DNA from: an uncultured Collinsella sp.
Lineage (GTDB): Bacteria; Actinomycetota; Coriobacteriia; Coriobacteriales; Coriobacteriaceae
NCBI GenBank assembly: GCA_900548255.1
Contig: URKH01000010.1
Span: 1-36,028, forward strand
Direction of reading: 5' to 3'
Length of the DNA stretch: 36,028 nt
The position numbers and the translations under genes are program-made. Below, piece by piece: positions 8,502 to 17,261 of this stretch (positions within the stretch are counted from its first letter, which is position 1; every line of letters starts with the position of its first letter). The notes under the pieces were generated by a model, which saw only the letters and a list, made by a program, of their open reading frames with translations, did not search any database and was not told where the DNA came from.

Positions 8502-8578
8502 TGGTGCCCCCAGCGGGATTCGAACCCGCGATATCCACCTTGAAAGGGTGGCGTCCTTGGCCGCTAGACGATGGGGAC
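8502..8578 (-). tRNA. tRNA-Glu (UUC)
   Basis: On the minus strand the sequence folds as a full tRNA: acceptor GTCCCCA pairs with TGGGGGC, the D-arm contains TCTAGCGG, and the anticodon stem CCACC/GGTGG encloses loop CTTTCAA with anticodon TTC. The T-arm is CGGGTTCGAATCCCG and the discriminator is A. The CCA end is encoded (8502-8504). The mature body without CCA spans 8505-8578. Confidence 0.95.
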
Positions 8579-8634
8579 AGCGGGGAAGAGTATAGCAGAC
8601 TTTTTTGCCGGCGCGTATATCGTTGGCAAACTGG

Positions 8635-8671
8635 AAAACCACCACAAAGGTGCCTGTCCCCTTTGTGGTGG
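8635..8671 (-). terminator. murT-gatD operon terminator
   Basis: A perfect 12-bp stem (8660-8671 with 8639-8650, CCACCACAAAGG on the plus strand) with a 9-base loop is followed on the minus strand by TTTT. It lies 8 bases past the end of the fused murT-gatD gene. Confidence 0.8.
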
Positions 8672-8678
8672 TGAGGTG

Positions 8679-10856
8679 CTAGGAGAGGAGCTTCATGGCG
8701 GCGTCGTGGGCGGCGTGCTCGTAGGTGTCGTCGAGGGGTTTGAGCGGCAGCAGGGCGGCGGCCTGTGTGTCGCCACGGCGCTCGAGGGCGTGCGCGATGA
8801 GCCAGTCGGCGAGTTCGGGGTTCTTGGGCAGCGCCGGGCCATGCAGGTACGTGCCGATGACACCCTTGTAGATGAGACCCTCAAAGCCATCGTCGCCGTT
8901 GTTGCCGGTGCCCGTGACGACGGACGTTCCGAGCGGCGTGGCATCGGCGTCCAAAAGCGTGCGGCCACCGTGGTTCTCGAATCCCACAAAGGGCTCGGGT
9001 GCCAGGTCGGTCTTGACGGCGACGTTGCCGATCAGGCGGTCGGAGCCGCGTACGGTCTCGGCGGCAATGACGCCCAGGCCCTCGATGCGATTTTCGCCCA
9101 TATAGTACGAACGGCCGAGCAGCTGATAGCTGCCGCAGATGGCGAGCAGCGAACCGCCGTCCTCAACATAGGCTGCGACCTTGTCTTTTTGGGCGAGCAG
9201 CTCGTGTGCCACGGCTAGCTGGTCGCGATCGGATCCGCCGCCCATCATGACGATATCGGCATCATGCAGATCGAGCACCTCGCCCATGCGGACCTCATCC
9301 ACGCGAACGGGGATGCCGCGCCAGGCGCAGCGGCGCTCGAGGGCGATGACGTTGCCGCCGTCGCCATAGAGGTTGAGGGCATCGGGATACAGGTAGACGA
9401 TGCGCAGCGGGCGCGAGAGCTCGACTGGCGCGATATCGGTGGGGACAGCGCTACCATCGGCGCGCGTTACGGCGTGGGAGGCGACCGAACTTGCATCGGT
9501 GCCTTTGAGCCCGTCGAGTTCTTTGACCAGCGGCGGGAAGGCCGTGTAGTTGGCGACGGCGTAGAAGGTGTCATCGGCGGCCTCGTCTGCCATGGCGCCA
9601 ATTGCCTGCGCGACGTCCGAGATAATGGCGGCGTCGATGCCGGCGTACTTGAGGCGCACCTGCATATCGTGTGCACGCGTGCCGCCGGCAAAGGCGACAA
9701 GCCCCGAGGTATCGGCGATGCGCTCGAAGTCGACATCGTAGATCCACGAGACATCGTGGCCGTCGGCATCGTTATCGTTTAGGAAGAAGGCGCAGAGCCT
9801 GCCACCTGCCGTTTTAATGGACTGGATCTGGCGATCGAAGCCCACGGGATTCTTGGCCAGGTTGGCCTCGACGGTGCGGCCGGCAATATCCCAGCGGCCC
9901 ATGCGTCCGCCGGCGGGCACGTAGGCATTAAGCGTGGGCTGCAGGTGCGCCGCGTCCACGCCCAGCTCGCGCGCCGCAAAGAAGGCGGCGGCAACGTTAT
10001 AGACCATGTACAGGCCGTTGTAGCGCGTGGCGATGTGCGTTGCGGGTGCGTCGGTATCGGGTCCAAAGACAAGGTCAAAGCCGTAGCCGTCGCAGCCGAG
10101 CTCCACGCCCGTCACGCGACGGACAAGCGCAGGGCGGGCCCAGCCGCACGAGGGGCAATGGTATGCGCCGAGCTGTCCGTACTGCACATAGTCGTACTCC
10201 AACGGCGCGTTGCACTGTGAGCAAAAACGCGAGTCGCTAATGCGGTCGGACTCGGTGCCCGTGGCGCCGTCGATGCCAAAGGCGATGCTTGCGTTGGGAA
10301 CGCGCGCGGCGATCGCGGCACACAGCGGGTCGTCTGCGTTGTAAATGAGCGTCGTTGCCGGCGAAAGCTCCAGCGCGTGGGCGATGACATCCTGAGTGTG
10401 GTCGATCTCGCCGTAGCGGTCTAGCTGGTCACGGAACAGGTTGAGCAGCACAAAGTACGTCGGCTTGAGCTTGGGCAGAACGCGTACGGTGTAGAGCTCG
10501 TCGCACTCAAAGACGCCTACGCGCTTGCTGCTGGCGGTTCGCCTAAGGTTGCCGCGCGCCTCGAGCAACGCGCCCACCACGCCCGGCTCCATGTTGTTTC
10601 CGGCGCGGTTGCATACCACGGTGGCGCCGCTGGCGGCAACGGCGTCGGCGATGAGGTTGGATGTGGTGGTCTTGCCATTAGTACCGGTGATCACCACACT
10701 GCGGTCGACAAGGCCCGCGAGGTCGCTTAGCAGCTCGGGGTCGATCTTCATGGCGATGCGGCCGGGAAGCACGCCACCCTGGCGTTTGAGGACAGAGCGC
10801 AGTCCCCAGCGGGCGATATCGCTCGAGGTGCAGGCGAGAGATGAGCGGAGGTTCAT
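8679..10856 (-). CDS. Fused MurT-GatD lipid II isoglutaminyl synthase
   Basis: MurT and GatD together amidate the alpha-carboxyl of D-glutamate in lipid II. They are usually two adjacent genes; here both are in one 725-aa chain. Residues 1 to about 440 are MurT: N-terminal helix, ATP loop TGTNGKTTT (57-65), a zinc ribbon with C212, C215, C234 and C237, and the C-terminal DUF1727 domain with NDNDADGHDVSW (360-371). A linker (about 445-482) leads to a GatD-type glutamine amidotransferase (about 483-725): YLYPDALNLYGDGGN, nucleophile Cys574 in LAICGSYQLLG and His672 in YLHGP. The start at 10856 has AGGAA upstream and gives a normal MurT N-terminus. It is last in a minus-strand run after two helical-repeat genes, 45 bases downstream. 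Ammonia made by the GatD half would be passed within the same protein. Confidence 0.9.
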   Translation of the reverse strand: MNLRSSLACTSSDIARWGLRSVLKRQGGVLPGRIAMKIDPELLSDLAGLVDRSVVITGTNGKTTTSNLIADAVAASGATVVCNRAGNNMEPGVVGALLEARGNLRRTASSKRVGVFECDELYTVRVLPKLKPTYFVLLNLFRDQLDRYGEIDHTQDVIAHALELSPATTLIYNADDPLCAAIAARVPNASIAFGIDGATGTESDRISDSRFCSQCNAPLEYDYVQYGQLGAYHCPSCGWARPALVRRVTGVELGCDGYGFDLVFGPDTDAPATHIATRYNGLYMVYNVAAAFFAARELGVDAAHLQPTLNAYVPAGGRMGRWDIAGRTVEANLAKNPVGFDRQIQSIKTAGGRLCAFFLNDNDADGHDVSWIYDVDFERIADTSGLVAFAGGTRAHDMQVRLKYAGIDAAIISDVAQAIGAMADEAADDTFYAVANYTAFPPLVKELDGLKGTDASSVASHAVTRADGSAVPTDIAPVELSRPLRIVYLYPDALNLYGDGGNVIALERRCAWRGIPVRVDEVRMGEVLDLHDADIVMMGGGSDRDQLAVAHELLAQKDKVAAYVEDGGSLLAICGSYQLLGRSYYMGENRIEGLGVIAAETVRGSDRLIGNVAVKTDLAPEPFVGFENHGGRTLLDADATPLGTSVVTGTGNNGDDGFEGLIYKGVIGTYLHGPALPKNPELADWLIAHALERRGDTQAAALLPLKPLDDTYEHAAHDAAMKLLS

Positions 10857-10901
10857 GAAGCCGTTCCTAACATAGATGACATGGTCGGGGCGATCGCGTC
10901 G

Positions 10902-11945
10902 CTAAAAGCCGTAGCGGCGCGCAAATTCCTGGGCAAGCTGCGATACATCTTCGCAGGCGTTGGCCCAGGGGGCAAAGTCGGGGGTGTCCGAGATAATACC
11001 GTCGGCTTCCCAAACCGCCTGGTGCGAGAGGTCCCAGGGGTCGCGCGGCTCGGGTCGGCAGGGAAGATACGGCGTCTGGTACATGGGGTTCAGCAAGAAG
11101 AACGCGCCGCCCTCGCAACGGTTAGCGAACTCACGCAGCGCGCGCGTCGCCGGGCGCATCTTGTTCGTTTTGAACAGCAAGATCGTGCGGGCGAGCAGGT
11201 ACCAAGGAGAGTTTTCGAGTGCGTCTGCCCCCATCTGCTCCTCGAGCTGGTGGGCCAGGGCAAAAAAGCCGTCCTGGTCTTCTAGGCGGGCGAGGGCGAG
11301 CAGCACGGTGCCGGCGGCCCGGGTAGGATAGCCTTCCGCCTTAAGAACGCGGCGAGCATAGTTGGCGGCGGCGCGGTAACGAGCGCTCGCCATGCACAGC
11401 TGCGAGATGGCCTCGAGTGTGTGAAGCCACCCGATAAGGGCCGGCTCGCTCACGGTAAGGTCCGCTGCGGTGACACCGTCGGCCAAAACATTATTGGCCC
11501 AGTAGTGCGGGGCCTCCATATCAAACCCGGGCACGCCCTGTTGCAAGTAGTCGGCCGTGCTCGTCTCGAGCTTCATCAGGTCGCCCAGGCAGGCGTCGAC
11601 GGGCGTGTCCGCCAAAATGATGGCGAGCAGCTGGGCATCGACGGCCAGCGCATCGATGCGGACGATCTTGAGCAGCTCATCACGCATATCGTCGAACAGG
11701 CGGTTGCGCGTCTGCTCAAACTCCTCGTCGCTGCCCATGTCCTCGATGCGATGGAGCTCGTCGAGCAGGTGGCGATGAACACCGGCATAGGACAGCAGCG
11801 CCTGAGCATGCTCGGACTGCGCATACTTTTGGGGATTCGCGCTAATGTCGTTATGGACAAGCTCGCGTGCTGCATCGGTGAGCTCGGGGTGCGACGCCAG
11901 ATAGGTGCGCTCCAGGTAGGCGGGGATGTAGACGCTCGGATCCAT
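10902..11945 (-). CDS. Conserved helical-repeat (TPR-like) protein of unknown function
   Basis: I do not recognise this 347-aa protein. It appears all-helical, with alanine/leucine-rich amphipathic stretches such as the region around ASARYRAAANYARRVLKAEGY and TVLLALARLEDQDGFFALAHQLEE that read like tetratricopeptide helices. No signal peptide or membrane segment is seen. Its ATG overlaps the stop of the preceding gene by one base (TAATG), so the two are translationally coupled. The preceding protein has a similar helical character, suggesting diverged paralogues or partners. It precedes murT-gatD in the same direction, hinting at a cell-envelope link, which is inference only. Confidence 0.75.
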   Translation of the reverse strand: MDPSVYIPAYLERTYLASHPELTDAARELVHNDISANPQKYAQSEHAQALLSYAGVHRHLLDELHRIEDMGSDEEFEQTRNRLFDDMRDELLKIVRIDALAVDAQLLAIILADTPVDACLGDLMKLETSTADYLQQGVPGFDMEAPHYWANNVLADGVTAADLTVSEPALIGWLHTLEAISQLCMASARYRAAANYARRVLKAEGYPTRAAGTVLLALARLEDQDGFFALAHQLEEQMGADALENSPWYLLARTILLFKTNKMRPATRALREFANRCEGGAFFLLNPMYQTPYLPCRPEPRDPWDLSHQAVWEADGIISDTPDFAPWANACEDVSQLAQEFARRYGF

Positions 11946-13021
11946 TAGAGGTCTCCTCCCTTAAACGGCAAGCCCTGCTCGGCCGCCCGCAGTATGCGCT
12001 CGTCGATCTGGGAGCGCACGATGTCGTTGGTGGCGACCCAGGCGGCAAAGCTGGCGTTGTCGGGCGCGCCCAGGCCCTCCTGCAGTACCGGCGTCGCCTC
12101 GGAGAGTGCAAGGACGAGCTCGTCGGTGGAGCCTGCACCCACGTTGACGCGGGCATAGACGCCATCGGGAAACTCGGTTTGGAAGTAGAGCGCCTCGGCT
12201 GCGTGCGGGCACGAGCGCGCAAGGATACGCAGGTGGTGCTCGGCACCCTCGTAGTCCAGCTCGCGCCAGGCTGCGCTCATCAGCGCGATGAGCGTCCACG
12301 GGTCCAAGTCACGCTCCGCGTCCTTGGGACGACGGCGCAGCGGCGTGTTGGCGAGATAGGGGACGGAGTGGGCAGAGCGAAAGCGCTTGAGTTCCTCGGC
12401 GGGGTATTCGAGCTTTGCCATGGCAAGCATCGCAGTATGGCGGACGCCGGCGGGGTCGTTGGGCGCAAAGTCCAGGCTGCGATTCGCGGCATCCAACGAC
12501 ATGCGATAGCGTCCGCTAATGAGGGAGCGCGATGCAAGGGCGGCAAGCCAGCGCAGGTAGGGGCGGCGCATAAGGTCGCCTGCGGCTTCACGCTCGTAGG
12601 GGTCCTGCGCCGAGGCAATCTTGAGCGCCAGATCGTGCTCCACCTCGTCGCACTTGGACACCAGATATTGCACGTATTCCTCGTTGGAGTCAGCGGTGAG
12701 GGCCGTCAGCATGCGCTGCGCATCCCAGTTGGCCGGATCGAGTGCGGCGGCCTCGCGAAGCATGTTCTCGGCAGCGGCCTCTTCCTGCTCGGCTTGGGCA
12801 TCGTCGGGGATAAAGGGAATGCGGTAGTCGACGGCCTCGACCACCTTGGCAATCAGATGCCCGGCGCGGTCGCGGTCGTGCACGATGAGCGGCGCGGGGT
12901 TGCGGGTGAATTGCTCCATCAGACGCTCGACGGCGGGGCCGTCGGTGAGCGGGATATTGTCGCGGCGCAAGGCCTCAAGAACGAGGCGATGGCAATCCTC
13001 TTGAATGGGATCGAATGCCAT
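11945..13021 (-). CDS. Conserved helical-repeat (TPR-like) protein of unknown function
   Basis: This 358-aa protein is not one I can name. It looks cytosolic and helical; segments such as ENMLREAAALDPANWDAQRM and SLDAANRSLDFAPNDPAGVRH have the spacing of TPR units (small residue, then Pro-x-(D/N) turns). I placed the start at the ATG at 13021, which has AAAGGAGG four bases upstream; the frame extends ten codons to a TTG without a better site. It is coupled to the next gene by a one-base overlap and heads the run that ends in murT-gatD. Regulation is probably from the 500-base divergent region upstream. Confidence 0.78.
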   Translation of the reverse strand: MAFDPIQEDCHRLVLEALRRDNIPLTDGPAVERLMEQFTRNPAPLIVHDRDRAGHLIAKVVEAVDYRIPFIPDDAQAEQEEAAAENMLREAAALDPANWDAQRMLTALTADSNEEYVQYLVSKCDEVEHDLALKIASAQDPYEREAAGDLMRRPYLRWLAALASRSLISGRYRMSLDAANRSLDFAPNDPAGVRHTAMLAMAKLEYPAEELKRFRSAHSVPYLANTPLRRRPKDAERDLDPWTLIALMSAAWRELDYEGAEHHLRILARSCPHAAEALYFQTEFPDGVYARVNVGAGSTDELVLALSEATPVLQEGLGAPDNASFAAWVATNDIVRSQIDERILRAAEQGLPFKGGDL

Positions 13022-13521
13022 GGGGCCTCCTTTGCTGCGGTTAGGGTTCAAATGTCTCTATATAAGGTTCTAGTTTACCCGCATGTGGCACACCGGGGGT
13101 GCCGCACTTGGACATGCACCTTTGCACCACGAAGACGGATGTCGCACAAATGTCGGCACCTTGGACGACTGAGTGGTATCACGGTGCCGCAAACGGTCGA
13201 TTTTTGGCGGCGAACGGGGCACATTTTGGAGGGGCACCGTCCTGCCCGGGATATGTGGTCAACCTTGATAAAACGTTTGCCCAGCTTGGGAGTATGAATG
13301 CCCCACAAGGGTCTTCAGGGATAGAAAAAACGTTTCATCATTGTCGGCTTTAGGTGAATAACTGACCAACCAGAACGGTAAAATAGTGTTTGTCTGAGCG
13401 TTGAGACGTTTAGACATCGCGCATTGTCATCGCCGGCAACGCGCAAAACGGTCCTAACGGAGCCAATCGGGTGCTCCGTTATATACGCAAGTCTAAGAGG
13501 GGCTTGTTTAGGAGGCACAGT
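13022..13521. promoter_or_regulatory. Divergent intergenic region with candidate promoter and leader hairpin of the alcohol dehydrogenase
   Basis: This 500-base gap separates the minus-strand helical-repeat genes from the plus-strand alcohol dehydrogenase. A TAAAAT at 13379-13384 is a plausible -10 for the dehydrogenase, with no convincing -35. A 9-bp hairpin (TAACGGAGC at 13455-13463, complement at 13473-13481, 9-base loop) would fall in its leader, 40 bases before the start codon. I looked for a Rex-type operator and did not find one. No gene is seen in the gap. Confidence 0.4.
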
Positions 13522-14745
13522 ATGGGACGTTTTACCAATCCTCGCGATCTGTACTTTGGTGAGGGCGCTCGCCACGAGGTGAAGAACCTCAAGGGCAAGA
13601 AGGCCATCATCGTTTCTGGCGGCAGCTCTATGCGCCGCGGCGGGTTCCTGCAGGACGTTGAGGCCGACCTCAAAGAGGGCGGCTTCGAGGTCAAGCTGTT
13701 CGAGGGCGTCGAGTCCGATCCGTCCATCGAGACGGTCATGAAGGGCGCCGAGGCCATGCGCGAGTTCGAGCCCGACTGGATTATCGCCATCGGCGGCGGC
13801 TCGCCCATCGATGCCGCTAAGGCCATGTGGGTCTTCTACGAGTATCCCGAGGAGTCCTTCGATAACATCATCCAGCCGTTCAGCTTCCCTGAGCTGCGTC
13901 AGAAGGCTCACTTCTGCGCTATCTCCTCTACCTCCGGTACCGCTACCGAGGTTACCGCCTTCTCCGTCATCACCGACTACGCCAAGGGCATCAAGTACCC
14001 GCTGGCCGACTTCAACATCACCCCTGATGTCGCCATCGTCGACCCCGAGCTCACCTACACCATGCCTGCCAAGCTGTGCGCTCACACCGGCATGGATGCT
14101 CTGACCCACTGCATGGAGGCCTACGTTTCTACCTTCGCCTCTATGTTCACCGACGCCAACGCCCTGCACGGCATCCGCGAGATCGTCGAGTGGCTGCCCA
14201 AGTCCTATGCTGGCGACCATGAGGCCCGTCAGCACATGCATGAGGCTCAGTGCATCGCCGGCATCGCCTTCTCCTCGGGCCTGCTGGGCATCGTTCACTC
14301 CATGGCTCACAAGACCGGTGCAGCCTTTGAGAACGGCCACATCATCCACGGTGCTGCTAACGCTATGTACCTTGGCAAGGTCATCCAGTGGAACTCCAAG
14401 GATCCGCGCGCTGCCGAGCGTTACGCTTACGTGGCCAAGGAGATCCTGCACCTTCCCGGCGAGACCAACGAGGAGCTTATCGCTGCGCTCGTCCAGAAGA
14501 TCCGCGACCTCAACGACCAGCTCAACATTCCGCAGTCCATCAAGGATTACGCGAATGGTGGCGTGAAGGTCGACGCCGAGAACCCGCAGATGGTTTCCGA
14601 GGAGGAGTTCCTCGCCAAGCTCCCCGAGATCGCCGCGAACGCCGAGCAGGACGCCTGCACGCCTGAGAACCCGCGTGAGACCAAGGCTGCCGACTTCGAG
14701 AAGATTCTCAAGGCCTGCTACTACGACACCGACATCGATTTCTAA
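13522..14745 (+). CDS. Iron-containing alcohol dehydrogenase
   Basis: This 407-aa protein belongs to the group III metal-dependent alcohol dehydrogenases, which reduce aldehydes to alcohols with NAD(P)H in fermentation. The nucleotide-binding GGGSPIDAAKAM is at 91-102, and the four metal ligands D192, H196, H259 and H273 have the exact 4/63/14 spacing of FucO. STSGTATEVTAFSVITD is also typical of the butanol dehydrogenase-like branch. The start at 13522 is fixed by AGGAGG seven bases upstream; the frame extends 17 codons further without support. It has its own terminator and is followed by two glycerol dehydrogenase genes, which suggests a redox-balancing fermentative block. The true substrate is not evident from sequence. 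Confidence 0.92.
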   Translation: MGRFTNPRDLYFGEGARHEVKNLKGKKAIIVSGGSSMRRGGFLQDVEADLKEGGFEVKLFEGVESDPSIETVMKGAEAMREFEPDWIIAIGGGSPIDAAKAMWVFYEYPEESFDNIIQPFSFPELRQKAHFCAISSTSGTATEVTAFSVITDYAKGIKYPLADFNITPDVAIVDPELTYTMPAKLCAHTGMDALTHCMEAYVSTFASMFTDANALHGIREIVEWLPKSYAGDHEARQHMHEAQCIAGIAFSSGLLGIVHSMAHKTGAAFENGHIIHGAANAMYLGKVIQWNSKDPRAAERYAYVAKEILHLPGETNEELIAALVQKIRDLNDQLNIPQSIKDYANGGVKVDAENPQMVSEEEFLAKLPEIAANAEQDACTPENPRETKAADFEKILKACYYDTDIDF

Positions 14746-14767
14746 TCGACTCTTGTTATCGTAACGA

Positions 14768-14811
14768 GGGGCTCCGCACGTATCTGTACGGAGCCCCTTT
14801 CTTTTTTCTTT
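14768..14811 (+). terminator. Alcohol dehydrogenase terminator
   Basis: A GGGGCTCCG stem (14768-14776 with 14789-14797) and a 12-base loop are followed by TTTCTTTTTTC. It is a textbook intrinsic terminator 22 bases past the stop codon. Confidence 0.9.
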
Positions 14812-14828
14812 TAGAGAATGGGATAGTT

Positions 14829-15929
14829 ATGGCTGCAATTTTCAATAGCCCCAGCAAGTACATCCAGGGTCCGGACGAGCTCGCCAAGCTCGGCTCCTAT
14901 GTCGAGCCGCTCGGCGCTAAGGCCCTCGTCATCGTGACGCCTTCGGGCAAGAAGCGCGTCGGTGCCAAGATCGAGGGCGGTTTTGCCGAGGCTAAGGCCG
15001 AGCTGCTGTTTGAGGACTTTAACGGCGAGTGCTCCAAGGGCGAGGTCGATCGCCTGGTTGCGCTCGCTCGCGACAACGGTTGCGACATCATCGTCGGCGT
15101 CGGTGGCGGCAAGATCCTCGACACCGCGAAGGCCGTCGCCTATTACCTGGAGTCCCCGGTTATCATTTGCCCCACCATTGCTTCGACCGATGCCCCGTGT
15201 TCGGCGCTTTCGGTGCTCTACACCGACGATGGCCAGTTCGATAAATATCTCTTCCTTAAGGCAAACCCCAACATTGTCCTGATGGATACGACGGTTATCG
15301 CGGCGAGCCCGGTGCGCCTGACGGTTTCCGGTATGGGCGATGCGCTCGCAACCTACTTTGAGGCCCAGGCGACGCATGATGCCGACGGTGGCACCTGCGC
15401 TGGCGGCAAGGGCGGCATGGCCGGTCTGGCGCTCGCCAAGCTTTGCTACGAGACGCTTATGGCCGATGGCGTCAAGGCCAAGGTCGCGCTGGAGAAGGGT
15501 GCGCTCACGCCTGCCGTCGAGCATATCATCGAGGCCAACACGCTGCTCTCCGGTATTGGCTTTGAGAGCTCGGGCCTTGCTGCTGCTCATGCCATCCACA
15601 ATGGCCTGACGATGCTGCCCGAGTGCCACGGCATGTATCACGGCGAGAAGGTCGCCTTTGGCACCATCGTCCAGCTGGTACTCGAGGATGCTCCGACTGA
15701 GAAACTCGAGGAAGTCTTGGGCTTCTGCATTGAGCTGGGCCTGCCGGTCACGATGAAGGAACTTGGCGTTGCCGAGCTTACGCGCGAGCAGGCCATGATT
15801 GTTGCCGAGGCCGCCTGCGCGCCCGATGACACCATGTGCAACATGCCGTTTGAGGTGACGCCCGAGATGGTCGCAAACGCCATCCTGGGTGCCGACGCGC
15901 TGGGTCACTACTATCTCATGGATGAGTAA
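14829..15929 (+). CDS. gldA: Glycerol dehydrogenase
   Basis: GldA oxidises glycerol to dihydroxyacetone with NAD+, or runs in reverse. The 366-aa length matches the family. It has the NAD-binding VGVGGGKILDTAKA (89-102) and the expected zinc ligands D171 (GMGDALATYFEA), H254 (AAAHAIHNG) and H271 (MYHGEKVAFG). The start at 14829 has only a weak purine-rich site (gagaatggga), but the N-terminus MAAIFNSPSKYIQGPDEL is canonical. It follows the alcohol dehydrogenase terminator by about 20 bases, so it either relies on read-through or has its own promoter in the T-rich gap. A diverged paralogue follows it. No dihydroxyacetone kinase is found nearby. Confidence 0.93.
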   Translation: MAAIFNSPSKYIQGPDELAKLGSYVEPLGAKALVIVTPSGKKRVGAKIEGGFAEAKAELLFEDFNGECSKGEVDRLVALARDNGCDIIVGVGGGKILDTAKAVAYYLESPVIICPTIASTDAPCSALSVLYTDDGQFDKYLFLKANPNIVLMDTTVIAASPVRLTVSGMGDALATYFEAQATHDADGGTCAGGKGGMAGLALAKLCYETLMADGVKAKVALEKGALTPAVEHIIEANTLLSGIGFESSGLAAAHAIHNGLTMLPECHGMYHGEKVAFGTIVQLVLEDAPTEKLEEVLGFCIELGLPVTMKELGVAELTREQAMIVAEAACAPDDTMCNMPFEVTPEMVANAILGADALGHYYLMDE

Positions 15930-15943
15930 ATCAAGCTAAGGAA

Positions 15944-15977
15944 GGGGCAAAGCCAGCAGACGGCTTTGCCCCTTTTT
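15944..15977 (+). terminator. gldA terminator
   Basis: An 11-bp stem GGGGCAAAGCC (15944-15954 with 15962-15972) and a 7-base loop are followed by TTTTT. It lies 15 bases past the gldA stop. Confidence 0.92.
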
Positions 15978-15981
15978 GCTA

Positions 15982-16012
15982 TGGTGCAAAGGGGGCAGGT
16001 TACTTTGCACCA
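15982..16012 (+). promoter_or_regulatory. 10-bp inverted repeat ahead of the second gldA-like gene
   Basis: A perfect inverted repeat TGGTGCAAAG / CTTTGCACCA (15982-15991 and 16003-16012, 11-base spacer) lies between the gldA terminator and the next gene. It has no T-run, so it is not a terminator. An operator or a leader hairpin 30 bases before the start codon is the likely role; the regulator is unknown. Confidence 0.45.
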
Positions 16013-16042
16013 ATCGTTGTTTGATGAAGGGCGGATTCTCGT

Positions 16043-17110
16043 ATGGCGCTTCCTATGGTTTACGGCGGTCCCGGTCGGTATGTTCAGGGGCCGGGCGAAC
16101 TTTCGCGTCAGGGCAGGTATTTGTCATGGTTGGGCTGCGCTGCCTATGTCTTGTTTGACCAGGGCACCGAGGATCGGCTGTGCAGGCAGATCGTCGATGG
16201 ATTTCTGGATGAAGATCTAAGCGAGCCGTTCTTTAAGATTTACAACGGTCCGTGTACGGAAGATGCCGTTGTCGAAATGGCCAAGGAAGCCCGGGCCGAG
16301 TATTGCGACATGGTGGTGGGCATTGGCGGCGGCAAGATGCTCGATATCGCCAAGGCAGTAGCGTTTTATGCCGAGTTGCCGTTGTGCGTATGCCCCACGG
16401 CGGCTTCGATGGACGGTCCGTGCAGTGCGATTTCGGTGCTGTATCACGAGGATGGGTCGTTCGACCGCTACCTGATGCTCGAGAAGAATCCAGATCTGGT
16501 CGTGGTCGATACCAACGTGGTCGCAGCGGCCCCACTGCGTATGACGGTCGCTGGTATGGGCGATGCGCTGGCAACGTACTTCGAGGCGCGTTCGTGCGCC
16601 GCGGCGCACGGCACCAACGAGCACGGTGGCGCGCCGGGGCACTTGGCTCTGGTTGCGGCTCGTGCCTGCTACGACACACTTATGGAGTGCGGTGTCGCTG
16701 CCAAGCGCGATCTCAAAAAGGGGCGTACGTCGCCAGCGGTTGAACGCCTGATCGAGTGCAATATTTTGCTCTCGGGTGTCGGCTTTGAGAGTGGCGGCTT
16801 GGCGTTGGCGCATGCCATCGCCAACGGGCTGACGATTCTGCCCGAGTGCAAGGCCATGCATGGTGAGGCCGTGGCATTTGGTCTGGTGGTGCAGCTGCGC
16901 CTAGAGCGTGCGCCCGAGCTTGATCAGGTGCTCGAGTTTTGCCAGCGCGTCGGTCTGCCGACGACGCTTGAGGGGCTGGGGCTTGGTGAGATTACCGATG
17001 CCGATTTGCTGAGCGTTGCCGACGCAACTTTTAAGAACGAGCGCAACATGGCCAACGAACAGACAAAGGTGACCAGGCAAAAGCTCGTGCAGCTCATGCG
17101 CGAGGCATAG
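16043..17110 (+). CDS. Glycerol dehydrogenase family paralogue
   Basis: This 355-aa protein is a second, diverged member of the GldA family directly downstream of gldA. It keeps the NAD-binding IGGGKMLDIAKA (94-105) and all three zinc ligands, D174 (GMGDALATYFEA), H257 (LAHAIANG) and H273 (AMHGEAVAFG), so it should be active. The N-terminal region around residues 26-60 diverges strongly from gldA, and the NAD-site context differs, so substrate or cofactor preference may have shifted. Its codon use is somewhat more GT-rich than that of gldA. The start at 16043 has GAAGGGCGG upstream. It could be a glycerol, 1,2-diol or related polyol dehydrogenase. Confidence 0.88.
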   Translation: MALPMVYGGPGRYVQGPGELSRQGRYLSWLGCAAYVLFDQGTEDRLCRQIVDGFLDEDLSEPFFKIYNGPCTEDAVVEMAKEARAEYCDMVVGIGGGKMLDIAKAVAFYAELPLCVCPTAASMDGPCSAISVLYHEDGSFDRYLMLEKNPDLVVVDTNVVAAAPLRMTVAGMGDALATYFEARSCAAAHGTNEHGGAPGHLALVAARACYDTLMECGVAAKRDLKKGRTSPAVERLIECNILLSGVGFESGGLALAHAIANGLTILPECKAMHGEAVAFGLVVQLRLERAPELDQVLEFCQRVGLPTTLEGLGLGEITDADLLSVADATFKNERNMANEQTKVTRQKLVQLMREA

Positions 17111-17261
17111 TTTGGCGCTTGATTGACCTTGTGCAATCGAGGCGGCGATAGGCCATGGGCTATTTGCCGCAAAGATGCTCCGCGTGTAATTTGCCCGAGG
17201 CGTGGGCCGATAGCGTATCATTATCTCTTGCTTGTTTGCACTGCTCAGGGAGGGGCCGCGC

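Noticed and set aside
8333..8674. 113-codon plus-strand frame containing PAGFEPAIS
   Set aside because: This is the familiar false protein obtained by translating antisense tRNA, here tRNA-Glu.
13315..14451. 378-codon minus-strand frame opposite the alcohol dehydrogenase
   Set aside because: Shadow frame without a start signal; the Fe-ADH metal ligands are exact on the plus strand.
14811..15908. 365-codon minus-strand frame opposite gldA
   Set aside because: Shadow frame; the plus strand encodes a canonical GldA with all ligands.
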